The notes beneath the pieces were generated by a model, which worked only from the letters and a program-made list of their open reading frames with translations, was not told where the DNA came from and searched no databases. Of a stretch of 64,000 nt of DNA, positions 47,825 to 56,522 are shown in pieces. Source of the DNA: Thalassotalea mangrovi (GTDB lineage: Bacteria; Pseudomonadota; Gammaproteobacteria; Enterobacterales; Alteromonadaceae); assembly GCF_005116735.1 (NCBI RefSeq), contig NZ_SWDB01000002.1, positions 1-64,000 on the forward strand. The letters run 5' to 3'. Every line of letters begins with the position of its first letter. Positions within the stretch are counted from its first letter, which is position 1. A program made the position numbers and the translations under genes.

Positions 47825-49777
47825 TTAACCGTTTGCGATTTCCGTCGTTGCGGTTGCCTTTGCGTCATTAGCAATCATAGAGTTGCCATCCTCGACAATG
47901 AGTTTATGTCCATCAACATTGGCCTTATCGGCCATCATCCATTCACATCTTGCCAGAATGTTATGCATTGAGTCTTTTTGGTAATCCAGATTCATCAGCA
48001 AGCTGGTAGTCTGGTAGGAAAGTTTATAGGTCAGAAAAATACTTGGCTGCAATCGATTAAGTTGCTGAATCACTCGCCCCTGGATCTGCAATAAACTATG
48101 CATACTGGTATTTGGCATTAACATGACAAACATGTTGCCTTTGTACCGCCCGATAAGTGACTGATGAGGGGCGTTCTCTTTTATTACTTGTGCTGCTTTT
48201 TCAATTAACCAGTCGCCAATGGTATGGCCATTACGGTAATTAATGTCCGTTAGTTGATCCAGCTGCAGACAAAACAAAGTTGCTGATTGTCCGCGCTGTT
48301 GAATTCTCAGCCAGCGCCGGGAAAAATATTCCAGGGTGTTTGGGCGATGATAAACCTGAGTCAGGGGGTCTAGTTGCAGTTGCTTGGTCACAACCCGGCG
48401 CGACCAGCGAATACCAAAAACACTCAGTGCCAGCCCTGCTGCAATTAAAATGCAAATGACGATATACAGCATACCAAAGCGGTTTTGCTCGCTAACGTCG
48501 GCAATTTCCCGATTAGTGGTATGCAGTGTCGAGTATTGTTTGCTCAGATGTGAATTTAATTCGGCAAATAATTTTTTGTGATTTTGAAGTTCAAAATTTA
48601 ATTGTTGGCGGACGACTTCCCTGGCGCGGGTTTGCGCATATTGACGTTGCTGACGTTGCAGATAATCAATCTGATAAAGATAGGCCTGTTCCGGGCTACC
48701 ATGAGTTTTTGCCATAGATGCCATGATCCCAGCTGCAGCATGCAGGCTTTCGCTGAGTTTGAAATCTTTACTGTAGGACATTGCCTTGGTGCCATATAAC
48801 CAGGCATTATCATAATCCTGTACGTGGTAAAAACTGACCGCTAATAGGCCATAGGCATCGACACTGTTCATCGGGTAATTGCGTGCTTCGATCGAGCCAA
48901 GACGAGGCAGCAATGTATCGATTACCCAGTTGTAATTGCCTAACTCCACCTGGAATTGGGCCATCTCGGCAATGACCCCCTCGGTGATGATGTTTTCGTT
49001 GATTTGCTGACAATAGGTCAGGGTGGCCTGATACAGTATATCGTCGACACTAATCTTTTTTAAACCGACTAACGAATCAACTTTATGTGCCGACACCAGG
49101 CATTGCTGGCGTTCTGTCAGGTGACGGTTATTAAGGCGTTCAAAATAATTCAGGGCTTTTTGATAAGCCCCCAGTTGATTATGAAAGAAACCAATACCCA
49201 TAATGGTTTTGGTATAAAGTTGTGGCTCGATCTGTGGATGAGGTAATAATTCAAGAATGTCTGCCAGCAGGTTTACCGCATGTGGATAATCACGATCTAA
49301 TAAGTACAGACTCAATTTATAGCTCAACGCCTGTAGCCGTACATTGATATCATGGTGCTCGGCAAGGACCTGAAACCGTCGTAGAGACTCCTGATAGTTG
49401 CCTTCCATGATCAACCGATAAGCCTGAAGGTATGCTAATTTGGCTTGCTGAGACTCATCAAGCGAGCGCTGTTGCAACAGGGCGAGCAAGGTTTTACTCA
49501 ATTCGATATCGGTGGAGCGAACTTCATTGGCTTTATCCAGCAACGCTGTTGTTGTCCAATTATTAAAATAACCTAAGCGTTGTGAGTTTGTTTCAATGCC
49601 ATCCGTCGCTATACCGTCAGCCTGTGCATTAACACAGATAGTAACGCTCAGACTGATTATTAACATCATTTTCCAGGCGCAGCCTAATAGCCTTGCGCAG
49701 TCAAACAATACTGGAGTACACATGGGGAAGCGGTTGCTTTGCAAAGCTTTCGATGTGTTATTAACCACGAGTTGCAT
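47825..49777 (-). CDS. TPR protein with degenerate GGDEF domain
   Basis: 650 residues: an unusually long N-terminus before a hydrophobic signal-like segment (MMLIISLSVTICVNAQA), a periplasmic helical-repeat region of TPR type (about 65-400), a transmembrane helix (about 435-455), and a C-terminal domain starting LDPLTQVYHRPNTLEYF that aligns with diguanylate cyclases. The active-site loop reads GRYKGNMF at residues 543-550 instead of RxGGDEF, so catalysis is unlikely; it may bind c-di-GMP or act structurally. The ATG at 49775-49777 has GGAGG six bases upstream and overlaps the previous gene by 17 bases. Confidence 0.82.
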   Translation of the reverse strand: MQLVVNNTSKALQSNRFPMCTPVLFDCARLLGCAWKMMLIISLSVTICVNAQADGIATDGIETNSQRLGYFNNWTTTALLDKANEVRSTDIELSKTLLALLQQRSLDESQQAKLAYLQAYRLIMEGNYQESLRRFQVLAEHHDINVRLQALSYKLSLYLLDRDYPHAVNLLADILELLPHPQIEPQLYTKTIMGIGFFHNQLGAYQKALNYFERLNNRHLTERQQCLVSAHKVDSLVGLKKISVDDILYQATLTYCQQINENIITEGVIAEMAQFQVELGNYNWVIDTLLPRLGSIEARNYPMNSVDAYGLLAVSFYHVQDYDNAWLYGTKAMSYSKDFKLSESLHAAAGIMASMAKTHGSPEQAYLYQIDYLQRQQRQYAQTRAREVVRQQLNFELQNHKKLFAELNSHLSKQYSTLHTTNREIADVSEQNRFGMLYIVICILIAAGLALSVFGIRWSRRVVTKQLQLDPLTQVYHRPNTLEYFSRRWLRIQQRGQSATLFCLQLDQLTDINYRNGHTIGDWLIEKAAQVIKENAPHQSLIGRYKGNMFVMLMPNTSMHSLLQIQGRVIQQLNRLQPSIFLTYKLSYQTTSLLMNLDYQKDSMHNILARCEWMMADKANVDGHKLIVEDGNSMIANDAKATATTEIANG

Positions 49778-52043
49778 CCTCAGCCTCCAATGGTTGATGG
49801 CCAGGTGTCAGTCTGTCGTTAGCTCCATGACTGAATGGCATATCGTGTAGCTCGTCAAAAACCGGGGTGGTACGATAATTTGGGCTCTCGATAACTGTCT
49901 GTGGACAATAGGCCGGCATAGCCTGTGCGCTGTTATCGTCTTGTCTAGCAATGTTGTGCTTACCTTGCTGCTGCGCTAAGCGCAATGCACCTGTAAGGTC
50001 CATCATCAGGTAACGGAATCGATAACCACTGTTATCGCTGTGGGTTACGCCTATCGCCCCCTGGTGACCCAGCTGTTTGCTTATTGTCTGCTGCAATTTA
50101 GTGGCAAAGGTCAAGGTGTGTTTTTTATCCATATCACCTAACAGCAATATTAATTGCTGGTGACTAGTGCGGGCAAGGAGGAAAAAACGACCATCTCGCA
50201 GCCATTTTTGACCTCTCAACCGAGTCTGGTACCAGGCTGCCGTCCGCTGTAGCCAGGAGTTACGAGGCGGATAACAGGCGGGTTGACGAATTTGTAACGC
50301 TTGTTGTGCCAATTGTCGGGTCAGATTTACAGTTAATCGGATTTGCTGCCGCTGGTTAACCTCAATCTGGTATTGAACTTCTGAGACTTCTTCTGGATTT
50401 CCAGTTTCGCACACCAATTTACGGTCGATTGAAGATAAATCATCATGCTTGTTATTACAGGTATCCGGCAAGCGGATGATCAAAGCTCCTACCCCTGCGC
50501 TTTGTTGACGCCAGGAATTTAAAGCTGTAACAGCCTCTTTTTCAAAAGCAGTTCTGTTCAGGGCGCTACTTGTTACGTCAAGACTCAGCTGTCGCTTCAA
50601 TGGGCTCAGTATGTGCTGATAACGTCGAAGGTAAACGTAAAGCATCAGCGTAATTACTGCCAACGATAATAATGAGTACTGCAAAACTAACTGGTGTTGC
50701 AGCTCATGCTGCAATTGTGTGAAATTTCTTTGCTGTTTGACATTATTGGCAAGTAACCGTTGCTTTAATTTCACTCGCTGCTGCTCGGCATTTTGCTTAG
50801 CAAGGCGAACAAATTCTCTGGATTGTGCCTTAGACTGCTCGTCCTGTAATGAGCGTTGCAGATGCCGCTGATAGTGATCTAGAAATGCCTGTGCAAGGTC
50901 TAATGCATTTGTTGCGTAGTGATAATCGGCCAGTAACTTGTAACTTGCGGTTACCCAGCGATTAAAATGTTGCATCTGTTCTAAGCTTTCTAATTCAGCG
51001 GTTAGCTGTTGCGCGTAGCGACTAGCCAGTTCATCTTCACCTGCTTGCCAGTAATAATGGAGTAACATGTGCTGGTTATTCATGCGTTGAAATGTATTAG
51101 TTTCAATAATACGTTGATACTTTTTGATAAAGTCACTGATTTTTTCAGGCGCGTGCTGGTTAAGGAAGTAATGAGCAGTTTCAATTAATGCGGCATTTAA
51201 AATGGCGGGTTCGTGACTCTTCAGGCACAGGTGTTCGGTGCGCTGCAAGTTTTCAAAGACTTCTGTAGTCCGTTGCAGACCTATAGTGGTCTCCAACATG
51301 TGCAGTGCAATTACGCATTGCCGCCTTGGTGGCAATCCGGCAGCGTTAACCTGTGCAAAGGTTTGCTGTGCCTGATTGAATTCGCCAATGTGATTGTAGA
51401 AATATCCGAGAGTAAGTAGCAGTAAGTCTTTCAAAGGGAAGTCTGCAATGTCGGGTAAGGATTCTACGATTATTTGATGATGCTCAAGCATCAGATCGTA
51501 GTTTTCTGACAGAACACCCAGATTTAATAAGTTGCTGTGTGCGCGCAGTCGAGTTTTCGGGTCATGGTGATTAACCAGTAGCTGGTGTAACTGTTTCGCT
51601 CGTTCGATATCGTTTAAAAATGTTGCCCGGTGCGCTTTAAAGTAGATCCATTCAGTCTGGTTATTAGTATCAAGCAGGATATCATTGCGGTTAATAAACT
51701 CATCAAGCTCACCAATGTGAGTAATAAAATCAGCAATTCGTCGGGTACGAATGCTTTCGATGGTGGGTATCTTTTCCGCAAATTCCTTATTGAACTCTTC
51801 GAATGCCCCTACACCTCTGTCAATTTTTTGCCACCAAGATGTAATCCACTGGTTCAGTTCGTCAACTACTTGGTCTGGCAACGCAATTGGATTTTTCATT
51901 TCCTTATTGGCAGGTTGCTCATCAACGATAGTTATAGCTTGCGCTGATGTCGCAACGCCCATAACCATCCACTGTAGTAACAGACAGGAAACCCAGGTCA
52001 CGATAGCTGTTCGGCAATTCGAGGTCATGACTAAACAAGGCAT
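49761..52043 (-). CDS. TPR protein with highly degenerate GGDEF-like C-terminus
   Basis: About 760 residues from the ATG at 52041-52043; the open frame extends to a GTG at 52172 that lacks an SD sequence. After a signal sequence (QWMVMGVATSAQA) come helical repeats (about 60-440 of the product), a coiled-coil stretch, a membrane helix (LVLQYSLLSLAVITLMLYVY) and a C-terminal domain opening LDVTSSALNRTAFEKE, matching the start of GGDEF domains. The signature site is replaced by ARTSHQQL, while GAIGVTHSDNSGYRF and ALRLAQQQGKHNI keep the end of the fold. Same architecture as the next gene, so a diverged tandem duplicate; probably sensory or scaffolding. Confidence 0.75.
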   Translation of the reverse strand: MPCLVMTSNCRTAIVTWVSCLLLQWMVMGVATSAQAITIVDEQPANKEMKNPIALPDQVVDELNQWITSWWQKIDRGVGAFEEFNKEFAEKIPTIESIRTRRIADFITHIGELDEFINRNDILLDTNNQTEWIYFKAHRATFLNDIERAKQLHQLLVNHHDPKTRLRAHSNLLNLGVLSENYDLMLEHHQIIVESLPDIADFPLKDLLLLTLGYFYNHIGEFNQAQQTFAQVNAAGLPPRRQCVIALHMLETTIGLQRTTEVFENLQRTEHLCLKSHEPAILNAALIETAHYFLNQHAPEKISDFIKKYQRIIETNTFQRMNNQHMLLHYYWQAGEDELASRYAQQLTAELESLEQMQHFNRWVTASYKLLADYHYATNALDLAQAFLDHYQRHLQRSLQDEQSKAQSREFVRLAKQNAEQQRVKLKQRLLANNVKQQRNFTQLQHELQHQLVLQYSLLSLAVITLMLYVYLRRYQHILSPLKRQLSLDVTSSALNRTAFEKEAVTALNSWRQQSAGVGALIIRLPDTCNNKHDDLSSIDRKLVCETGNPEEVSEVQYQIEVNQRQQIRLTVNLTRQLAQQALQIRQPACYPPRNSWLQRTAAWYQTRLRGQKWLRDGRFFLLARTSHQQLILLLGDMDKKHTLTFATKLQQTISKQLGHQGAIGVTHSDNSGYRFRYLMMDLTGALRLAQQQGKHNIARQDDNSAQAMPAYCPQTVIESPNYRTTPVFDELHDMPFSHGANDRLTPGHQPLEAEDATRG

Positions 52044-52172
52044 CCCATGTCCAGGTGTAGATAATTTAGCAATGCGCGCGGCAATAACCTGAAGGCGTGA
52101 CAATATTCGCCGCGTGAGGTTTGAATTAATGGCAAGCCGATAAAAAGCGAATTTACTAAAAATGTTAGTCAC

Positions 52173-52817
52173 GATAGATTACATTCGGATTAGTGCAGTA
52201 AATGGCTGTCGCCGATTATTTAACGGCATAATTTATTCGGCGCACGACATAATGAAGCTCAACTGGACAGTCAGGCAGTTTGATGATTTCAGACACGATA
52301 TTTCCTCTTATTATTGTTTAAGCGATTCACATCTCACCCATTTTCGCACCGCGTGATTCCAGCCTTATGCTTACTGAAATCTTGTTTGTAAGGCGCCATG
52401 ATAACTAAAATTTGCAAACAGGGAAAATCCGATCACCTATGCAGATAGTTACTGGTATTTCGTGAAGTTTCAATAGCTTTTCCCGACTTTAAAACTGGAT
52501 CGTATATTAAAACCGTAAATCGTTTATATTACAATTGGTTATGCGTATTTTGGGTTTGTATTATTTTGTATCAAGGGTTGTTGTTTCAAGCCTTTTGAAT
52601 GGCCGTTGTTAAAGCAGAACTATTCACCTTTAGGCTCTGTCTGAGCTTGGTTCGCATCGGGAGGTAAGTATTACGACAGGTAGACAATGGATAAGCAGGG
52701 GATAACGCGCATAGGAAATACAGTGTCGATATAAATCGGCGGCGCGTTTTGTGCAATGTTATCATATTGTCAACAGGGAGGTTCCTCCCCGCTGACAATG
52801 AACATGAACTGCTTAAA
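52173..52817. other. Intergenic region downstream of serA
   Basis: 645 bp, A+T-rich, between the start of the TPR gene and the serA stop, both on the minus strand. Short open frames here look like chance. The only clear structure is the inverted repeat at 52767-52798. It presumably holds the promoter of the TPR/GGDEF pair. Confidence 0.5.
52767..52798 (-). repeat. Large inverted repeat after serA
   Basis: 15-base arms (TTGTCAACAGGGAGG and CCTCCCCGCTGACAA) separated by TT, with two G-T wobbles when read as RNA on the minus strand. It starts 20 bases after the serA stop. No T run follows, so it is either a Rho-assisted or stabilising 3' hairpin, or a protein site. Confidence 0.75.
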
Positions 52818-54047
52818 TTAGTGGATCAACCGGGCCCGTATGGTGCCATCGATAGCCTTAAGCTCTTTTAACGCAGCATCGCTGTCTTTCGAGTCGAGAT
52901 CGATGACCACATAACCGATTTTATCATCCGTTTGCAGATATTGAGCGGCGATATTGATTCCCCGGTCTGCAAATGCCTGGTTAATCTGGGTGAGCACACC
53001 CGGTCGGTTATGATGAATGTGGAATAAGCGTGAGCGGTTGATATTTGCCGGTAAGGAAACTTCCGGGAAATTTACTGCAGATACCGTAGAGCCATTGTCA
53101 GAATATTTGATAATTTTACTAGCTACTTCAATGCCTATATTTTCCTGAGCTTCCTGAGTACTACCACCGATATGCGGAGTCAGAATGACATTATCAAACT
53201 GTCGTAATGGTGAGATAAACTCATCATCATTCGACTTTGGCTCGATTGGGAATACGTCGATAGCGGCACCACCGACCTTTTTGTTTTCTATGGCAGCCGC
53301 CAGCGCATCGATATCAACAACCGTGCCTCGCGAAGCATTGATGAAAATTGCTCCGTCTTTCATCTGCGCAAATTGTTCGGCGCCAATCATGTTCTGCGTG
53401 GCCTGAGTCTCCGGGACGTGCAGGGATATGACATCGGCACATGCCAGTAATTCCTGAAGACTGCTGCTTGGACTGGCGTTACCAAGCGGTAATTTGGTTT
53501 CAATATCAAAAAATTTAACTTGCATACCCAGGTGCTCGGCAAGAATGCCAAGTTGCGTGCCGATGTGTCCGTAACCGACGATTCCCAGTGTTTTGCCTCG
53601 GGCCTCTACCGATCCCACTGCGGACTTTAGCCACTGACCACGATGAGCGAGAGCGCTTTTTTCCGGCACTCCGCGAAATAACAGTAATAATTCGCCAATC
53701 ACCAGTTCTGCCACGGACCTGGTATTAGAAAACGGAGCATTAAATACCGGAATACCACGAATTTGCGCGGCGGATAAATCAACCTGATTGGTACCGATGC
53801 AGAAACACCCAATGGCTGCTAATTTCTTCGCATGGCTTAACACATCGTCTGATAATTGGGTGCGAGAGCGAATACCAACAAAATGCACATTGGCGATCTT
53901 TTCTTTCAGCTCATTATCCGGTAACGAACTTTTCAGGTATTCAATGTTGCTATAGCCACTATCTTGCAAGGTTTTCACTGCACTCGGATGCACACCTTCA
54001 AGCAATAAAATGCGGATTTTTTCTTTTTGCAACGATTGTCGGGTCAT
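52818..54047 (-). CDS. serA: D-3-phosphoglycerate dehydrogenase
   Basis: NAD-dependent first enzyme of serine synthesis. The NAD-binding motif GYGHIGTQLG, the catalytic region FINASRGTVVD and LTPHIGGST (catalytic His), and a C-terminal ACT domain (LFHIHHNRPGVLTQINQAF) for serine feedback are all present. Start at the ATG at 54045-54047; a GTG two codons upstream is the alternative. 409 residues, one less than E. coli. rpiA lies upstream on the same strand, as in enterobacteria, but with its own terminator between. Confidence 0.96.
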   Translation of the reverse strand: MTRQSLQKEKIRILLLEGVHPSAVKTLQDSGYSNIEYLKSSLPDNELKEKIANVHFVGIRSRTQLSDDVLSHAKKLAAIGCFCIGTNQVDLSAAQIRGIPVFNAPFSNTRSVAELVIGELLLLFRGVPEKSALAHRGQWLKSAVGSVEARGKTLGIVGYGHIGTQLGILAEHLGMQVKFFDIETKLPLGNASPSSSLQELLACADVISLHVPETQATQNMIGAEQFAQMKDGAIFINASRGTVVDIDALAAAIENKKVGGAAIDVFPIEPKSNDDEFISPLRQFDNVILTPHIGGSTQEAQENIGIEVASKIIKYSDNGSTVSAVNFPEVSLPANINRSRLFHIHHNRPGVLTQINQAFADRGINIAAQYLQTDDKIGYVVIDLDSKDSDAALKELKAIDGTIRARLIH

Positions 54048-54146
54048 GGTCACTAACTCTGTGTAAAATATCAGTTTGGATGGCTAGACAGCTAAATTAG
54101 CATATAGAGTGAAAACTCAAAAGCGTTTTTTGAATAATTGCGATAG

Positions 54147-54172
54147 AAAAAACGGGCTGAACGTTCAGCCCG
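54147..54172 (-). terminator. Intrinsic terminator for rpiA
   Basis: Perfect 20-base palindrome CGGGCTGAACGTTCAGCCCG at 54153-54172, followed on the minus strand by six T. The dispersed repeat copy lies between it and the rpiA stop, hence inside the rpiA 3' untranslated region. Confidence 0.88.
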
Positions 54173-54186
54173 GTTGGATGTTATAG

Positions 54187-54280
54187 CAATTCCACTAAGT
54201 GTTTTCCCACTCAGTGAGAATTTAAAGGCTTTAAGGCAAGGCTTTGATTGCAGAGAATGGTCGCTCCATTATCAACATCA
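54187..54280 (+). repeat. Dispersed intergenic repeat, copy 2
   Basis: 94 bp starting CAATTCCACTAAGTGTTTTC, 85% identical to 47726-47819. On the minus strand it contains a hairpin, CACTGAGTG-GGAAAA-CACTTAGTG, and a duplicated AAAGCC. As with copy 1 it ends within a few bases of the stop codon (rpiA, 54282-54284) of a minus-strand gene, in the same orientation relative to it. Confidence 0.9.
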
Positions 54281-54281
54281 A

Positions 54282-54944
54282 TTAATTCGCCTCGATGATT
54301 TTTGCCCCTTGTTCAGTGCCAACAATCAGCACATCAGCGCCGCGATTGGCAAACAAACCGTTGGTGACCACACCAACAATGCTGTTAATTTTCGCTTCCA
54401 TGGCAACCGGATTTAGAATTTCGAGATTATAAACGTCGAGAATGACGTTACCATTGTCGGTCAGGACGCCCTGACGATAAACCGGATCACCGCCGAGTTT
54501 AACCAGTTCCCGCGCCACATAACTGCGTGCCATAGGGATTACTTCGACCGGCAGGGGGAACGCACCGAGCATACCAACCTGTTTACTGGCATCGGCGATG
54601 CAGACAAATTTTTTGGCAACTGCAGCAACAATTTTCTCTCGGGTAAGGGCTGCGCCACCGCCTTTTATCATGTGCATATGTTCTGTGATTTCGTCGGCAC
54701 CATCAATGTAAACATCCAGGCTGTCTACCGAATTAAGATCGAACACCTCGATGCCGAGGGCGGTAAGCTTTTCTGTCGATGCATCTGAACTGGATACCGC
54801 ACCTTGTATCTCGTTTTTTTTACTTGCTAAAGCATCAATAAAAAAGTTGACGGTTGAGCCGGTTCCCACACCAACAATGCTGTCAGGGGTGACGAATGCA
54901 AGCGCTGCTTCGGCAGCATTTTTTTTCATTTCATCTTGAGTCAT
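54282..54944 (-). CDS. rpiA: Ribose-5-phosphate isomerase A
   Basis: Interconverts ribose 5-phosphate and ribulose 5-phosphate. The motifs [15 protein letters not shown] (phosphate loop), [11 protein letters not shown]-like [11 protein letters not shown] and [12 protein letters not shown] are typical; [19 protein letters not shown] ends the fold. 220 residues, one more than E. coli. It is upstream of serA on the same strand. Complete. Confidence 0.96.
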   Translation of the reverse strand: MTQDEMKKNAAEAALAFVTPDSIVGVGTGSTVNFFIDALASKKNEIQGAVSSSDASTEKLTALGIEVFDLNSVDSLDVYIDGADEITEHMHMIKGGGAALTREKIVAAVAKKFVCIADASKQVGMLGAFPLPVEVIPMARSYVARELVKLGGDPVYRQGVLTDNGNVILDVYNLEILNPVAMEAKINSIVGVVTNGLFANRGADVLIVGTEQGAKIIEAN

Positions 54945-55433
54945 AACGAATCCTTTTTCGACGCGATGGCGCGATTATAGCCTGAAAAATTGCGGTTTGT
55001 CGCCTGGCCTGTTTGTTGCTGCTTAAATAAAGTGCATTGTCGTTTGCCTAATTGCCAGTTAGTCGTTGATACGGTCGAATCCGTTGCGCAATTTCTCACT
55101 TTTTAATCTGCCATAGCGGAAATATTGTTATTCTTCACAACTTTCAAAGTTGTCATTATAACTTATTGATATTTATGTGTTTGCAAATAAATTTATAGGC
55201 CAATCTTCAGCTTTTCCTCAGGTTATTTAGGTGCTTTTGAGGTTTAATTACTGGCATCGGAAACGAATGGGGTAGCGAAAACTTAGGCGCCCCCTTAATT
55301 GATGAGCTGCAAGCACTTGCGAAAGCCGGAAATAAAGTAAAACCGCTGTCAATCAATTGCACACGCTCGATTCATCGACGTAACCGATGCCGGAAATTCA
55401 CTCGGGAACAGATTTTTAATCGAGGAGGTAGTT
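54945..55433. other. Intergenic region upstream of the small secreted protein gene
   Basis: 489 bp between divergent genes. It carries the rpiA promoter and that of the downstream gene. A stretch from about 55257 to 55440 stays open in one frame for about 60 codons but has no start codon and collides with the next gene's SD sequence, so I do not call it. Nothing else recognised. Confidence 0.5.
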
Positions 55434-55826
55434 ATGAAAGGCCTGAATAGTTTAGTACTGGCCGCGGGTATGGCGGTCGTATCTTTAAGTGGCCAGGCGG
55501 TAGAGTATGAGTTTGTTGCAGCCGACAATTCGGTAGCCACCAAAACCTGCGTAGCCGCAGCAAGTGATAACTTAAGTGACTTGAAAAAAGCGGTACGCCG
55601 TTCCTTTGATGGCAACACCAAGCTTATGAGTTTATCTATCGCTTGTAACGATCAGGACATTAACTCATTTGCCCATACTTATGGTGCAGTAGATACCGGA
55701 GAGTACCTGAATCGCCGCGTTCCAAAGGCATTTAAGGTAGAGGATGATGTTCAAATCATTGACATCAGTGCTTATCAACCTAGCGACATCAGTAAAAAAG
55801 TGGTTGTCTATGTTAGCAGCAAATAA
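55434..55826 (+). CDS. Small secreted protein, possibly DUF3718 family
   Basis: 130 residues with a clear signal peptide (MKGLNSLVLAAGMAVVSLSGQA) and a mature part containing two cysteines (TKTCVAAASDN and SIACNDQDINSFAHTYG) that could form a disulfide. The pattern of FVAADNSVATKTCVAAAS followed by a second Cys and F-A-x-TYGA resembles the DUF3718 family of short periplasmic proteins in Vibrio and Shewanella; I am moderately sure. A very strong SD, GAGGAGGT, precedes the ATG, and an intrinsic terminator follows, so it is a monocistronic, probably well-expressed gene. Confidence 0.75.
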   Translation: MKGLNSLVLAAGMAVVSLSGQAVEYEFVAADNSVATKTCVAAASDNLSDLKKAVRRSFDGNTKLMSLSIACNDQDINSFAHTYGAVDTGEYLNRRVPKAFKVEDDVQIIDISAYQPSDISKKVVVYVSSK

Positions 55827-55841
55827 CCTTGAACCAGCACA

Positions 55842-55873
55842 GTGATCGGCGTCAATGCCGGTCACTTTTTTTT
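55842..55873 (+). terminator. Intrinsic terminator after the small secreted protein gene
   Basis: Nine-base stem GTGATCGGC / GCCGGTCAC (one G-T wobble), six-base loop, then eight T. The T run overlaps the stop codon of the convergent fau gene. Confidence 0.88.
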
Positions 55874-56450
55874 ATGCACTGATGATTTGTTTAAGCGGTA
55901 TGTCCCAGGGTTGGGGTTGCAGATGTTCAACCTGTTGGCAACGGTGGGCCACGCCAATGGCCCGGTTCTGCAAATTAGGACAAGCGTGCAGGGTACGATC
56001 ATAATAACCACCGCCCATGCCAAGTCGATTACCATGGCAATCAAATCCCAACAGTGGCGTCAATAAAAGGTCTATATGCCGATGCGCAATGACCTTACTA
56101 ACGTCCAGAACTGGCTCCTCCAGATTATAGCGATTGCGGGTTAGAGGGGTATGTTGTGAGTAACTCAGAAACAACAAATGGCCTTTGCTAAACGGATGCA
56201 GGACCGGCACGTAGACCTGTATTTGCTGTTGCCAGCACCAGTGAAAGTAGGGGGCAAGGCTAATTTCACCATTTGCGGCGATATAGCCGGCAACGTTTTC
56301 GATGCGTTGCTCAGACGATAGCTTCTGCAGTTGTCGGCAAAGGTTATGACTGGCGGCAGTTTGCTCGGCGTACGTTAATGCCCGGCGCTTTTGCCTGAGC
56401 TCTTGCCTTAGGTGCTGTATACGATTTGCTAAGTCGGTGTTCGGAGTCAT
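55872..56450 (-). CDS. fau: 5-formyltetrahydrofolate cyclo-ligase
   Basis: Converts 5-formyl-THF to 5,10-methenyl-THF with ATP. The 192-residue product has LRQELRQKRRALT at the N-terminus, YIAANGEISLAPY in the middle and the hallmark LLTPLLGFDCHGNRLGMGGGYYDRTL split by the nucleotide site near the C-terminus. The ATG at 56448-56450 has no SD: only a T run belonging to the upstream gene's terminator lies before it. In E. coli the 6S RNA gene directly precedes fau; here an outer-membrane protein gene separates them. Confidence 0.93.
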   Translation of the reverse strand: MTPNTDLANRIQHLRQELRQKRRALTYAEQTAASHNLCRQLQKLSSEQRIENVAGYIAANGEISLAPYFHWCWQQQIQVYVPVLHPFSKGHLLFLSYSQHTPLTRNRYNLEEPVLDVSKVIAHRHIDLLLTPLLGFDCHGNRLGMGGGYYDRTLHACPNLQNRAIGVAHRCQQVEHLQPQPWDIPLKQIISA

Positions 56451-56453
56451 GGT

Positions 56454-56481
56454 AAAAAAAGGGCCAGATTTTATCTGACCC
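56454..56481 (-). terminator. Intrinsic terminator of the outer-membrane protein gene
   Basis: On the minus strand, stem GGGTCAGAT / ATCTGGCCC (with G-T wobble), three-base loop and seven T. It lies 42 bp after the TIGR04219-like gene and its T run ends three bases before the fau start codon. Confidence 0.88.
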
Positions 56482-56522
56482 TCATTATTTCTTAAACCTT
56501 AAAGGTTGCCAAGCGACAGGTT

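Noticed and set aside
52586-52798. Seventy-codon minus-strand ORF after serA
   Set aside because: It covers the inverted repeat, has no SD or recognisable composition, and lies in an A+T-rich spacer.
55257-55445. Open frame upstream of the small secreted protein gene
   Set aside because: No ATG, GTG or TTG start in frame after the preceding stop, and it overlaps the strong SD and start of the next gene.
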